Below, piece after piece: positions 26,538-35,710 of a stretch of DNA of 64,000 nt. The notes below the pieces were generated by a model. That model ran no database searches and had not been told where the DNA came from. It saw only the letters and a list, made by a program, of their open reading frames with translations. Position 1 is the first letter of the stretch. Every line of letters starts with the position of its first letter. Location: positions 1,922,001 to 1,986,000 of the forward strand of contig NZ_CP132942.1 in assembly GCF_040359615.1 (NCBI RefSeq). The letters are read 5' to 3'. Source of the stretch: Tunturibacter psychrotolerans. GTDB taxonomy: Bacteria > Acidobacteriota > Terriglobia > Terriglobales > Acidobacteriaceae. The position numbers were made by a program, and so were the translations under genes.

Positions 26538-26981
26538 ATGCGCAAGCCCACTTTTCTTATCTTGTGTTCTGTTCTTATGTTCGGTTATCTGGCATCGGCC
26601 GTAGCGCTACCTGACCAAAAACGCACTGTGGGGGACATCCCCTCCATCATTACTGCGGGGCTGGAGGCTTATAAGGACAAAGGTCCAGAGGAAGCTGTCA
26701 AAACTTGGATTAAAGGTAGCCCAATCGAAGGAAGTAAGGAGGCCCTTAGCCAGGCAAATGCGCTGCGTCAAATTCAAGATTTCTACGGTTCTTACCAAGC
26801 ATTTGAGGTGATCGGTACCCGAGATCTTTCGTCGAGAACGCGAGTTCTATATCTCGTCTTGGACTACGACAACGGACCGCTGTTTGCCAAGTTTCTTGTC
26901 TACAAAACAGGGCAAAATTGGATCCTGACAAGCTTCAATTTCAATACAAAAGATGACATGCTCCCATCCCCGCTCCCATGA
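26538..26981 (+). CDS. Small secreted protein, uncharacterised
   Basis: 147 residues from ATG 26538, preceded by AAAGG about 9 nt upstream; the frame is open to 26451 but that part lacks a start signal. A signal peptide (FLILCSVLMFGYLASAVA) precedes a mature region of about 125 residues: IPSIITAGLEAYKDKGPEEA, IQDFYGSYQAFEVIGTRDLS, YLVLDYDNGPLFAKFLVYKT and WILTSFNFNTKDDMLPS. The pattern of one helix followed by four or five strands suggests a small alpha+beta NTF2-like or cystatin-like domain, but I do not recognise a named family. It is followed by recA. Confidence 0.7.
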   Translation: MRKPTFLILCSVLMFGYLASAVALPDQKRTVGDIPSIITAGLEAYKDKGPEEAVKTWIKGSPIEGSKEALSQANALRQIQDFYGSYQAFEVIGTRDLSSRTRVLYLVLDYDNGPLFAKFLVYKTGQNWILTSFNFNTKDDMLPSPLP

Positions 26982-27028
26982 GAAGGGTAAAACGGACATC
27001 GTGATGACTTTGCATGTTCGCCTTTTAT

Positions 27029-27056
27029 TTGCTTTTCCCGTTTTGAATGCTAGAAT
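27029..27056 (+). promoter_or_regulatory. Candidate recA promoter
   Basis: TTGCTT (27029-27034), a 16-nt spacer and TAGAAT (27051-27056) precede recA, giving a start near 27063 and a leader of about 45 nt. I could not find a convincing SOS (LexA) box next to it. Confidence 0.45.
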
Positions 27057-27108
27057 CCCAAATTGAAACATCAACCTCCCTTTTACCCACCCTTAGGAGC
27101 GAAATATC

Positions 27109-28176
<1,068 letters not shown>

Positions 28177-28205
28177 TCAGGCGAAAACAGCAAATAATCA
28201 TAAGA

Positions 28206-28234
28206 AAACGCCGGCGACCCAATCGCCGGCGTTT
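28206..28234 (+). terminator. Rho-independent terminator of recA
   Basis: A 12-bp perfect stem, AAACGCCGGCGA with TCGCCGGCGTTT around a CCCAA loop, followed by CTTCG, 29 nt after the recA stop. Confidence 0.93.
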
Positions 28235-28355
28235 CTTCGTTCGACAAACCGACAGGAAAACGCTGTCAAGCCCCATTCCCGCCCAAACAGTTGCAAACAA
28301 GCCACATATCCGTGGCGTATCAGTTATGCCAAACGTTTTATACTGGAACAGAGTC

Positions 28356-28386
28356 AAAAAAGCCCCAAGTTTATTCGGGGCTTTTT
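28356..28386 (-). terminator. Intrinsic terminator closing the 3' repeat module (copy 1)
   Basis: AAAAAGCCCC and GGGGCTTTTT flank a 10-nt loop, with six U on the minus strand and five on the plus. On the minus strand it lies 21 nt after the conserved 60-nt block and ends a transcript coming from the Spy-like gene. Confidence 0.85.
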
Positions 28387-28407
28387 ACGCGATAAAGCTA
28401 ACAAACG

Positions 28408-28535
28408 GCCGCAACTCCTTTGCTTGGACGAATTTGGCCGCAAGTCTTTTAGTATGACGATTTTGCGCGAATCAATAGTCGTAAGCTGTTCAATGTCTTA
28501 CTCGAAGGCAACCCCGGGGGGGAGGGGAGGGTACC
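28408..28535 (-). repeat. Conserved 3' module, copy 1 (C-rich tract plus 60-nt block)
   Basis: Reading on the minus strand: GGTACCCTCCCCTCCCCCCC (28535-28516), a 48-nt spacer, then a 60-nt block (28467-28408) that matches copy 2 at 35627-35686 without gaps in 51 of 60 positions. The block holds two ~29-nt units ending in AAAAGACTTGCGGC and AAAGGAGTTGCGGC. It follows the stop of the Spy-like gene by 43 nt and leads into the terminator at 28386. A multi-copy 3'UTR or small-RNA element is the most likely reading. Confidence 0.75.
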
Positions 28536-28578
28536 TTTAGGGTCAGAAAGAAAGCCCAACTCGGCGCTGGAGCGGTTC

Positions 28579-29166
28579 CTACTCCATCCCTTCGCCGCCA
28601 CCCGGACCACCTGGAGGGGGCGCACCCTGACCACCCTGACCACCGGGACCGTTACTGCCGCCCCCCATCCTCGTGCGGCGATGTTCGCGCTGCTCGGCCT
28701 GCAGCTTGGTCCACTGGTCGGGCGTCAGCACATTGCGAATGCCCAGCAGCATCTTGGCGTTGGCCTTTTCAAGCTCCGCACGAGCCTGAGCCGCCTGGTC
28801 GATCTGCGCCAGGATCTTGTTTGTATCCGGAGGGTTCGCCGCCAGCATCGGCTCCATCAGAACCTCCTGCTTCTCTACGTTGGCCCGCAGGTCGATCAAC
28901 TGCAGCTTGCTCTGCTGCAGGATGTCATCCATCTTCTTCTGCTGGTCCGGCGTCAGGGCAAGCTTCTGGATCAGGTCAGCGTTATGCCACCAGATTCCCG
29001 GAGGTCCGATGCGAAGGCCGCCACGCATCCCCTCGCCTCCTCCCCATCCGCCGCGGCCCATCCCGCCGCCCGGCTGCGGAGGACCTCCTGGGGTGGGTTG
29101 CGCCGGCAAGAAAGTAGCAGAAAGAGTCGCGAATAAAACAATCGAAAGTACAGGTTTCAAGCGCAT
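28579..29166 (-). CDS. Periplasmic Spy/CpxP-like heavy-metal-sensor protein
   Basis: 195 residues from ATG 29166 (AAAGGA 10 nt upstream; the frame extends to 29295 without support). A signal peptide (VLSIVLFATLSATFLPAQ) and a Pro/Gly-rich stretch precede the helical LTxxQ-type hairpin: LTPDQQKKMDDILQQSKLQL and NVLTPDQWTKLQAEQREHRR, the two LTPxQ motifs of Spy/CpxP/ZraP. The C terminus is Gly/Pro/Gln-rich low complexity (GGQGGQGAPPPGGPGGGEG). Spy/CpxP proteins are periplasmic chaperones or sensors induced by envelope stress. It is last in the sigma/anti-sigma operon, one base after the anti-sigma stop, and is followed by 3' module copy 1. Confidence 0.9.
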   Translation of the reverse strand: MRLKPVLSIVLFATLSATFLPAQPTPGGPPQPGGGMGRGGWGGGEGMRGGLRIGPPGIWWHNADLIQKLALTPDQQKKMDDILQQSKLQLIDLRANVEKQEVLMEPMLAANPPDTNKILAQIDQAAQARAELEKANAKMLLGIRNVLTPDQWTKLQAEQREHRRTRMGGGSNGPGGQGGQGAPPPGGPGGGEGME

Positions 29167-29167
29167 A

Positions 29168-29680
29168 TCAGTTTGTCCTTTGGTCTGAAGTAGAAGTCGT
29201 CGAAGTAGTCTCATCGGTCGGGTCGGCCAGCGGCTGCATCGGCGAAGGCACATCGGCCGAAACCTTCTGGTCGATATCGGAGAGCAAAGCCTCATCCGAC
29301 TCAGCGTTCTGAGCAGCCACCGCGGCGGTCTTCATGGCCTCGCGAGCAGTCGTTTGCCGGTGCAACGAGACGGGAAAAAGGGCAGCGACGAAGATGACCG
29401 CCGCTGCAGCCCAGTAAAGTGGTTGCGAGAGCACGCTGTGCGGAGGCGCAATCGACGATCGCTGCGCGTAGCTCTGCGCGAACTGCTGTCGGGAATAGGC
29501 GACCGAGGCATCACGGAAGTGCGAGAGCGAATCGCGCAGGCTCTTCAGCTCTGCTGAGCAGATCAGGCAGGCCTGAAGATGCTGCTTGACGACATCGGTG
29601 TCGCGATCGCCGACAGACTGTTGGGACGAGTCGGCGAGGAGAACATCGCAGAGTTGCTCGTGAGTAAGGTGGAGGTTCAT
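29168..29680 (-). CDS. Zinc-containing membrane anti-sigma factor
   Basis: 170 residues. The N-terminal cytoplasmic part carries the ZAS zinc site HLQACLIC (HxxxCxxC); a single transmembrane helix (LYWAAAAVIFVAALFPVSL) follows and then a periplasmic tail rich in Ser, Thr and Asp. The start overlaps the sigma gene stop by ATGA (29677-29680), the usual coupling of ECF sigma/anti-sigma pairs. It should hold the sigma factor inactive at the membrane until an envelope signal releases it, with the periplasmic Spy-like protein as a possible signal input. Pairing is strongly supported by overlap and motif. Confidence 0.9.
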   Translation of the reverse strand: MNLHLTHEQLCDVLLADSSQQSVGDRDTDVVKQHLQACLICSAELKSLRDSLSHFRDASVAYSRQQFAQSYAQRSSIAPPHSVLSQPLYWAAAAVIFVAALFPVSLHRQTTAREAMKTAAVAAQNAESDEALLSDIDQKVSADVPSPMQPLADPTDETTSTTSTSDQRTN

Positions 29681-30288
29681 AGAGAGTCCTTGAGAGTAGC
29701 GTTATGGCGAGCCCGAATCGTCGCGAGGGCGCGGTAAAGGTGTGTCTTGACGGTGCTGATAGGCAAACCGGTGATGCTGGCGATCTCGGAGAGTTCAAGC
29801 TCCTCCAGAAAACGGAGAAGGAAGATGCTTCTCTGACGCTCCGAGAGCTGCGCAACACTCTCCCACACTAGGGCCATCTGCTCGCTTGCGATCAGGCGCG
29901 ACTCAAGCGAACTATCGCGATGTGGAACGTGCGACGCGATGTCGGACACATCGATGGCTGTATCCGAAACCCGCTTCCAGAAGCGGAAACGGTCGGTCCG
30001 AGTGTGATCGCGTACCAAGTTCAACGCGATCCGCATCAACCAGGTCGATATCGAACAATCGCCGCGGAAGCTGTTGCGAGCTGACCAGGCCCGGACAAAC
30101 GTGTCCTGGGTTAGCGTCTGCGCTACATCGCGATCCCTGATCGAGACTAGATGGAACCTGAAGATTCTTTGTTCATAGGTAGCGACGATCGAATCCATAT
30201 CGTCGAGCGGAGTAGCCGGTGCTCGTTGTGCGACGAGCGTCTGCCGGTCGGTGGAGAGACTATCGGAACTGAGAGCTTGTGATGGCAT
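29677..30288 (-). CDS. ECF RNA polymerase sigma factor
   Basis: 203 residues. Region 2 is at AQTLTQDTFVRAWSARNSFR and GDCSISTWLMRIALNLVRDH; region 4 at LSERQRSIFLLRFLEELELS and EIASITGLPISTVKTHLYRA. The SRALE-like linker and lack of region 1 and 3 make it an ECF (group 4) factor. The N terminus before residue ~30 is low complexity, so translation from ATG 30198 (MDSIVATYEQRIF) is possible. It is first in the operon with its anti-sigma and Spy-like genes, and so most likely drives its own operon and an envelope-stress regulon. No conserved target promoter could be identified in the 126-nt gap to coaD. Confidence 0.93.
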   Translation of the reverse strand: MPSQALSSDSLSTDRQTLVAQRAPATPLDDMDSIVATYEQRIFRFHLVSIRDRDVAQTLTQDTFVRAWSARNSFRGDCSISTWLMRIALNLVRDHTRTDRFRFWKRVSDTAIDVSDIASHVPHRDSSLESRLIASEQMALVWESVAQLSERQRSIFLLRFLEELELSEIASITGLPISTVKTHLYRALATIRARHNATLKDSL

Positions 30289-30414
30289 GAAGAAACCGTG
30301 GCTGTGTTGCCGCCGATGTTTTGGCTATTGGAAGAGACGCCTGAGGGTACCCGCAAGACTACAGAAAAGCGTGGATTTATTTTTTATCGAGAAAGCGAGG
30401 TATGCTGCTCATGC

Positions 30415-30909
30415 ATGCATACAGTGAAAGCGATTTACCCCGGAACCTTCGATCCATTGACCAACGGGCACCTCGACCTGATCGCCCGAGGATCGAAGAT
30501 TGTGGATCATTTAGTGGTCGCGATCCTTCGCAACTCCGAAAAAGGGACGCCTCTGTTCACGGTTCCCGAGCGCGAAGAGATGATCACTGAGGCGACTCGC
30601 AGTTTTGGCAACGTCTCAGTCACGACATTCAACGGTCTTCTGGTCGACTTCGCCCGACAACAGGGTGCGAAAGCAGTCCTTCGAGGCATTCGAGCCATCA
30701 GTGACTACGAATACGAGTTTCAGATGGCGATGATGAACCGGAAGCTCGATCCTGAGCTCGAAACGCTCTTCATGATGCCAGCCGAAAAGTACACTTACGT
30801 CAGTTCGAGGCTGATAAAGGGCGTCTTCCAGCTCGGTGGCGACGTTACGGCGCTTGTGCCGCCCCTGGTCGTCGAGCGTCTGAAAGCGAAGGTCCCAAAT
30901 CTGCTCTAA
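30415..30909 (+). CDS. coaD: Phosphopantetheine adenylyltransferase
   Basis: 164 residues from ATG 30415, the normal length; the frame extends upstream without support. The nucleotidyltransferase motif AIYPGTFDPLTNGHLDLI (T/HxGH) is at 6-23, then ILRNSEKGTPLFTVPER, VLRGIRAISDYEYEFQMAMM and EKYTYVSSRLIKGVFQLGGD carrying the ISSR-like motif. CoaD converts 4'-phosphopantetheine and ATP to dephospho-CoA, the fourth step of CoA synthesis. It leads a run of plus-strand genes: aminotransferase, manC, pmm and HAD; terminators separate some. Confidence 0.97.
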   Translation: MHTVKAIYPGTFDPLTNGHLDLIARGSKIVDHLVVAILRNSEKGTPLFTVPEREEMITEATRSFGNVSVTTFNGLLVDFARQQGAKAVLRGIRAISDYEYEFQMAMMNRKLDPELETLFMMPAEKYTYVSSRLIKGVFQLGGDVTALVPPLVVERLKAKVPNLL

Positions 30910-30965
30910 AGGCTTGAGAAGACTTGCTCCTTTATCTCGCTGGCCAAATCTGCCACACTAGAGAT

Positions 30966-32162
30966 ATGACCACCGCGACAGCAACGAAGATATTTGCCGA
31001 CCGCATCGGCCGGATCGAAGTTTCCGCAACCATGGCGATCACAGCCGCAGCGCTGAAGCTCAAGTCTGAAGGCGTGAATCTTGCAGACTTCGGTGCGGGC
31101 GAACCTCACTTCTCCACACCGCGCCACATCAAGGATGCGGCCATCGAGGCGATCGAGAAGAATTTTACCCGCTACACGAACGTGGCCGGCATTCCCGAGG
31201 TTCGCAAAGCGATCGTGGATCGGCACGCATGTGACTTCGGCTCGAACTACACGCCCGACGAGTGCGTCTTCACAACCGGCGGAAAGCTGGCCCTCTTCAA
31301 CGCCATCCAGGTTTTGGTTGACCACGGCGATGAGGTCATTCTTCCCGTTCCCTACTGGGTCTCTTTCAAGGACATCATTCAGTACGCTGGTGGCAAGGTC
31401 GTCTTAGTGGAGAGCAAAGAAGAAGAGAACTTCCGCATCACAGCGAAGATGATCGAAGCTGCGATCACCCCGAAGACTAAGGCGATCATCCTCAATACCC
31501 CATCGAATCCTTCGGGCGCCGTGGTCGCTCCCGACGATCTCGAAGCTATCGTTCGCTTGGCTCACAAGCATGGCATTTACGTTCTGCTTGACGAGTGCTA
31601 CGTCTACCTGACGTTTACCGGTGAGGTTGTCAGCGGCGGGTCGTTCACGGACTGCAAGGAGCACATCGTTGTGTTGGGTTCGCTATCGAAGACCTACGCG
31701 ATGACTGGTTGGCGAGCTGGCTTTGCGCTTGGGCCAAAGCCAATCATTGCGGCGATGAGCAAGCTGCAGTCGCAGAGCACGTCGAATACCGCGAGTATGG
31801 TGCAGCGTGCTTCCATTGCTGCGCTGACGGGATCGCAGGAGTGTGTGACGGAGATGCGCGCCGACTACATCAAGCTGCGCGATCAGACGCTGGCAGGCTT
31901 CAAGACGATTCCTGGATTGACCTGCACTGTCCCGCAGGGAGCTTTCTACGTGTATCCCAATGTCAGTAAGTTCATTGGCAAGGGTGGCATCAAGTCAGCA
32001 TCGGATCTGGCGGCGAAGCTTCTGAGTGAGGCGCACGTTGTGGTTGTTCCGGGTGAGGCTTTCGGGACCTCGGAGCATATTCGGCTTTCGTATGCGGTAT
32101 CGCACGACGTTGTGGATGAAGGTGTCAAACGAATGCGGGACTACTTCGCAACGTTGAGTTAG
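30966..32162 (+). CDS. aspC: Pyridoxal-phosphate aspartate aminotransferase
   Basis: 398 residues from ATG 30966. Typical class I fold: GAGEPHFSTPRHIKDAAIEA near the start, YTNVAGIPEVRKAI, NTPSNPSGAVV, DECYVYLTF, the PLP lysine in SLSKTYAMTGWRAGF, and the C-terminal RLSYAVSHDVVDEGVKRMRD with the substrate-binding Arg. It transfers the amino group of aspartate (or related amino acids) to 2-oxoglutarate. The subgroup 1-gamma type is likely; prephenate-type activity cannot be excluded. A stem-loop terminator follows it. Ribosome site weak. Confidence 0.93.
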   Translation: MTTATATKIFADRIGRIEVSATMAITAAALKLKSEGVNLADFGAGEPHFSTPRHIKDAAIEAIEKNFTRYTNVAGIPEVRKAIVDRHACDFGSNYTPDECVFTTGGKLALFNAIQVLVDHGDEVILPVPYWVSFKDIIQYAGGKVVLVESKEEENFRITAKMIEAAITPKTKAIILNTPSNPSGAVVAPDDLEAIVRLAHKHGIYVLLDECYVYLTFTGEVVSGGSFTDCKEHIVVLGSLSKTYAMTGWRAGFALGPKPIIAAMSKLQSQSTSNTASMVQRASIAALTGSQECVTEMRADYIKLRDQTLAGFKTIPGLTCTVPQGAFYVYPNVSKFIGKGGIKSASDLAAKLLSEAHVVVVPGEAFGTSEHIRLSYAVSHDVVDEGVKRMRDYFATLS

Positions 32163-32180
32163 CTGTTGATCTTGCGTCTG

Positions 32181-32209
32181 GACCGCACTGCTGCTTGGTG
32201 CGGTCTTTT
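32181..32209 (+). terminator. Terminator after the aminotransferase
   Basis: GACCGCAC and GTGCGGTC form an 8-bp perfect stem with a 9-nt loop, followed by TTTTC, 18 nt after the stop and just before manC. Confidence 0.88.
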
Positions 32210-32226
32210 CACTAAGATGGAGGCTT

Positions 32227-33393
32227 ATGCCCATTGAAGGCAGTAAGACGGAGCTGAAGTTCGCTCCGGTGATTCTTGCAGGTGGCAGCGGAACACGGTT
32301 CTGGCCTCGAAGCCGGAAGGCGCGAGCGAAGCAGGTGTTGGCTCTGGATGGAGAGCGCACCATGATTCAGCAGACGGTTGAGCGTCTGACTCCGGTGGTT
32401 GACCCCGCCGAAGTATGGGTGATTACGAACAGCCTGCTTGATGACCTAATTGCCGAGCAGCTTCCTGAGGTGCCTCGCAAACATATCCTGAGCGAACCTG
32501 CGGCCAGGAATACTGCGCCTGCGTGCGCTCTTGCTGCGTTCCTGCTGGAACCGAGTTCTCCAGAGACAGTGATCGGCGTCTTTCCATCCGATCATGTGGT
32601 GAAGAATATAGCTCGCTTTGCGCAGGTGATTCGCGCTGGGATTGCGATTGCTGCGAGCGGTGAGAAGATCGTCGTGCTGGGCGTTCCTCCGACGCGCGCT
32701 GAGACTGGTTATGGCTACATTGAACTGGGCGAGGTTGTTGAGCCGTCGCAGGTTCCGTTTCCGGGAGTTGCGGTTCGGCGGGTGAAGAGGTTTACTGAGA
32801 AGCCGAACCTTGAGGTTGCGGAGGAGTTTGTCGCTTCGGGGAACTACGCTTGGAACGGAGGAATCTTCCTCTGGAGTGCGCGGACTTTGGCGAACGCGAT
32901 CCGCGAGCATTGTCCTGCGATGGCTCCGCTGCTGGAGCGGATTGCTGTGGCTTATCGCACGTCGAAGGAGGAGTTCGAGCGGGTCTTCGCCGAGGTTTAT
33001 CCGCTGTGCGACAACATCAGCATTGACTATGCGGTGCTTGAACCGCGTTCGGCTAAAGGCGAAGCAGGCGCTGAGATCTACAGTCTTCCAGGCGACTTTG
33101 AGTGGAACGATCTGGGCTGCTGGTCGGCGCTGCATGAACATGCGGCTGGTTGTCCGCCTGAGAACGTTTCGGTGGCGAATGTCTTCGAAGGCGAAGATCC
33201 GCTTTGCATCTCGATCGATTCGAGTGGGAACTACATTCACGCTCCAGGCAAGGTGATTGCGCTGGTTGGTGTGACGAATCTCGTTGTGGTTCAGACGAAA
33301 GATGCCTTGCTGATTACGACTCGCGAACGATCGCAGGATGTTGGAAAGGTTGTTGCGGAGTTGAAGAGTGCTGGGCGAGAAGATCTCATCTAG
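32227..33393 (+). CDS. manC: Mannose-1-phosphate guanylyltransferase
   Basis: 388 residues. The nucleotide-binding GGSGTRFWPRSR (about 20-31) with the following KQVLAL, then FPSDHVV, TRAETGYGYIELGE, FTEKPN, YAWNGGIFLWSA and NVSVANVFEGEDPLC are the standard ManC/NTP-transferase pattern. It makes GDP-mannose from mannose-1-phosphate and GTP. The C-terminal isomerase domain of fused ManC/AlgA enzymes is absent, so this is the single-domain type. GDP-mannose feeds polysaccharide and glycan synthesis. With the phosphomannomutase gene just downstream it completes a mannose activation pair. Confidence 0.95.
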   Translation: MPIEGSKTELKFAPVILAGGSGTRFWPRSRKARAKQVLALDGERTMIQQTVERLTPVVDPAEVWVITNSLLDDLIAEQLPEVPRKHILSEPAARNTAPACALAAFLLEPSSPETVIGVFPSDHVVKNIARFAQVIRAGIAIAASGEKIVVLGVPPTRAETGYGYIELGEVVEPSQVPFPGVAVRRVKRFTEKPNLEVAEEFVASGNYAWNGGIFLWSARTLANAIREHCPAMAPLLERIAVAYRTSKEEFERVFAEVYPLCDNISIDYAVLEPRSAKGEAGAEIYSLPGDFEWNDLGCWSALHEHAAGCPPENVSVANVFEGEDPLCISIDSSGNYIHAPGKVIALVGVTNLVVVQTKDALLITTRERSQDVGKVVAELKSAGREDLI

Positions 33394-33447
33394 TGGTCTC
33401 AACCTGGCTTGTCGTGCATCAATTCATTCAGGAAAATCGAACAAATT

Positions 33448-34884
33448 ATGGCTGAGACGGTTGTAAAGTTTGGCACTGACGGCTGGCGGGGCATCATCGC
33501 GGATGATTTTACGTATGCGAATGTACGGGTCGCGGCGGCTGCGATTGCGAATTATGTTTTAGCGCACGAAGACGCGGCGGCCGGGGTGTGCATCGCTTAC
33601 GATACGCGGTTCGGCTCACACTCCTTCGCGAAGGTTGTTGCCGAAGTGCTGGCCGGGGCGGGCATCCCGGTGGCTATGGGTGCGGAGATTACGCCTACGC
33701 CTGCACTTTCGTTCGCGGTGCGCGAGCGCAAGGCTGCGGGCGGCGTGATGATCACCTCGAGCCATAATCCGGCCGAGTGGAATGGCGTGAAGTACAAGGC
33801 CAGTTATGGCGGTTCGGGCAAGCCTTCTATCATGGCCGCGATCGAGAGCTATCTCGACAAGCCGCTGGTGAAGGCCGCGAAGCCTGCGTCGATCGAGACG
33901 GCCGATTTCAACACGGATTACGTTGCTGCGATTGCGCGGTTTGTTGATCTCGATGCCATTCGCTCCTCCGGGTACAGGTTTTTGATCGATTGCATGTATG
34001 GCGCGGGGCGCGGGGTGGTTTCAGGCATCTTCTCGAGGGCGGGCATTCCATACGTCGAGATTCGCGACGAGATCAATCCTGCTTTTCCTGAGATTAATCC
34101 TGAGCCGATTATGCCGCACATCAAGGTTACGCGGGGCGCCGTGGTTGCTACGAAGTGCGATGCGGGGCTGATCACGGATGGCGATGCGGACCGTATTGGT
34201 GCGGTGGATGAGCATGGCAACGTGGTGGATGCGCACAAGATCTTTGCGGTGCTGTTGAAGTGGTTGCTCGAACGCAAGAAGTGGCCCGGCGATGTGACAC
34301 GCGCCTTCAACACGACGAAGATGCTCGACCGAATCTGCGCGAAGTATGGGCGGCGGCTGCATGAGCATGGGATCGGCTTCAAGTATGTCTGCGACCTTAT
34401 GCTCGAGCAGGAGATTCTGATTGGTGGCGAGGAGTCGGGTGGCATTGGCATCAGCCGGCATCTGCCGGAGCGGGACGGGATGCTGAATTCGCTGCTGCTG
34501 GCCAACGTGATGGCGGACGAGAAGAAGACGCTGGGCCAGCTTGTCGCGGCGTTGCAGGAGGAGTTCGGCGAGCACCAGTATGGGCGCATCGATATGCATA
34601 TCAATGAGGAGTTGAAGCAGTCCGCGATTGCCAGGGCGAAGGCTGGGGTAAAGGACTTTGCGGGTTTGAAGGTGCTGCGGGTGGAGACGCTGGATGGGAT
34701 CAAGTTCTTTTTGGGGAATCCTGACTGTGCCAGCAAACCAAATGCGGCGGAGACGTGGCTGCTCCTTCGCGCCTCTGGGACGGAACCGCTGCTGCGGGTG
34801 TACTGCGAGAGTTGTTCGGTGGAGTCGGTGAATAAGGTGTTGGCGGCAGCGCAGGCGTTTGTCCTGCAAGGACGTGAGGCTTGA
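33448..34884 (+). CDS. Phosphomannomutase/phosphoglucomutase
   Basis: 478 residues from ATG 33448, preceded by AGGAAA about 13 nt upstream. The four hexosephosphate mutase regions are in order: active-site Ser in ITSSHNPAEWNG, the metal loop DGDADRIG, the sugar-specificity loop GEESGGIG and the phosphate loop RASGTEPLLRVY. The N-terminal FGTDGWRGIIADDF is typical. It interconverts hexose 6- and 1-phosphates; with manC next to it, mannose-6-phosphate to mannose-1-phosphate is the likely use, though glucose phosphate is possible. Its stop overlaps the HAD gene by TTGA. Confidence 0.95.
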   Translation: MAETVVKFGTDGWRGIIADDFTYANVRVAAAAIANYVLAHEDAAAGVCIAYDTRFGSHSFAKVVAEVLAGAGIPVAMGAEITPTPALSFAVRERKAAGGVMITSSHNPAEWNGVKYKASYGGSGKPSIMAAIESYLDKPLVKAAKPASIETADFNTDYVAAIARFVDLDAIRSSGYRFLIDCMYGAGRGVVSGIFSRAGIPYVEIRDEINPAFPEINPEPIMPHIKVTRGAVVATKCDAGLITDGDADRIGAVDEHGNVVDAHKIFAVLLKWLLERKKWPGDVTRAFNTTKMLDRICAKYGRRLHEHGIGFKYVCDLMLEQEILIGGEESGGIGISRHLPERDGMLNSLLLANVMADEKKTLGQLVAALQEEFGEHQYGRIDMHINEELKQSAIARAKAGVKDFAGLKVLRVETLDGIKFFLGNPDCASKPNAAETWLLLRASGTEPLLRVYCESCSVESVNKVLAAAQAFVLQGREA

Positions 34885-35546
34885 GCGAGACGGTTTGTGT
34901 GACCGCGAAGGGCATCCTGTTCGATATGGATGGAGTACTGATCAGCTCGATTGGTGCGGTGGTGCGTTGCTGGCGGCAGTGGGCGGAGCACTATGAGATT
35001 CCGAATGCGGAGGTCTACGAGGTGCCGCATGGGGTGCGGGCTATCGAGGTTGTGAAGGCGCTGCGCCCGGATATCGACCCGGAGGAGGGACTGCGATACA
35101 TCGAGGATCTGGAGATGGATGATATGGCTGACCTGGTGGTGCTGCCGGGGGCGAAGACTCTGCTGGAGAGCCTGCCGGTGGAGCGGTGGGCGATTGTGAC
35201 TTCTGCGACGAGAAGACTTATGCTGGGTCGGCTGAAGGTGGCGGGTTTGCCGATTCCGGAGCGCATTATCAGCGCAGACATGGTGGAGCGGGGTAAGCCG
35301 GATCCTGAGCCGTACCGGCGTGGTGCCGAGCTGCTGGGATTGCGGCCGGAGGATTGTTTGGTGGTGGAAGATGCACCTTCTGGGGTTGGCGCTGGGTTGG
35401 CTGCTGGGTGCCGTGTGCTTGGTGTTGTAGGAACGCACTCTGCTGCGGAGCTGGGGCGGGCGCAGTGGATAGTGGGATCGCTTGAGGGCGTGGCGGTGAC
35501 CGTAGGCGCAGCGGGGCTCGAGGTTCGATTCGCTACGATGGTCTGA
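34881..35546 (+). CDS. HAD-superfamily sugar phosphatase / beta-phosphoglucomutase-like
   Basis: 221 residues. TTG at 34881 overlaps the stop of the mutase gene (TTGA) and has AAGGACGTGAGG upstream; GTG 34899 is an alternative. HAD motif I FDMDGVLISS, motif II VTSATR, motif III KPDPEPY and motif IV VVEDAPSGVGAG are complete. It belongs to the group of sugar-phosphate phosphatases and beta-phosphoglucomutases, with a helical cap between motifs I and II. Coupling to manC-mutase suggests a sugar phosphate as substrate. Module copy 2 and a terminator follow. Confidence 0.92.
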   Translation: MSETVCVTAKGILFDMDGVLISSIGAVVRCWRQWAEHYEIPNAEVYEVPHGVRAIEVVKALRPDIDPEEGLRYIEDLEMDDMADLVVLPGAKTLLESLPVERWAIVTSATRRLMLGRLKVAGLPIPERIISADMVERGKPDPEPYRRGAELLGLRPEDCLVVEDAPSGVGAGLAAGCRVLGVVGTHSAAELGRAQWIVGSLEGVAVTVGAAGLEVRFATMV

Positions 35547-35563
35547 AGCTGGGTGATGCTTTA

Positions 35564-35686
35564 CCCCCCTCCCCCCTTACCTTCGCGTAAATTCCTTTGT
35601 ATCAGCCATTTACAAGATTCGTTCTTCGCAAAATCGTCATTGCAAAAGGCTTACGGCTAAATTCGTCCAGTCAAAGGAGTTACGGC
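35564..35686 (+). repeat. Conserved 3' module, copy 2 (C-rich tract plus 60-nt block)
   Basis: ACCCCCCTCCCCCC (35563-35576), a 50-nt spacer, then the 60-nt block at 35627-35686 that matches copy 1 with 51 of 60 identical. Two units of about 29 nt start at 35630 and 35659 and agree at 20 of 28 positions (AAAATCGTC and AAATTCGTC, each followed by AAAGG and TTACGGC). A third partial unit starts at 35687 (AAATTGTC). The module follows the HAD stop by 17 nt and leads, 24 nt later, into the terminator at 35711. Confidence 0.75.
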
Positions 35687-35710
35687 AAATTGTCTGTCTG
35701 GACACGCAAA

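Noticed and set aside
26982..27108. Possible LexA/SOS box upstream of recA
   Set aside because: Only one half (TGTTCGC) resembles a known box and there is no matched second half.
33918..35438. 506-residue minus-strand frame opposite phosphomannomutase
   Set aside because: Shadow of GC-rich codons of a certain gene; it is low in sequence logic and has no known domain.
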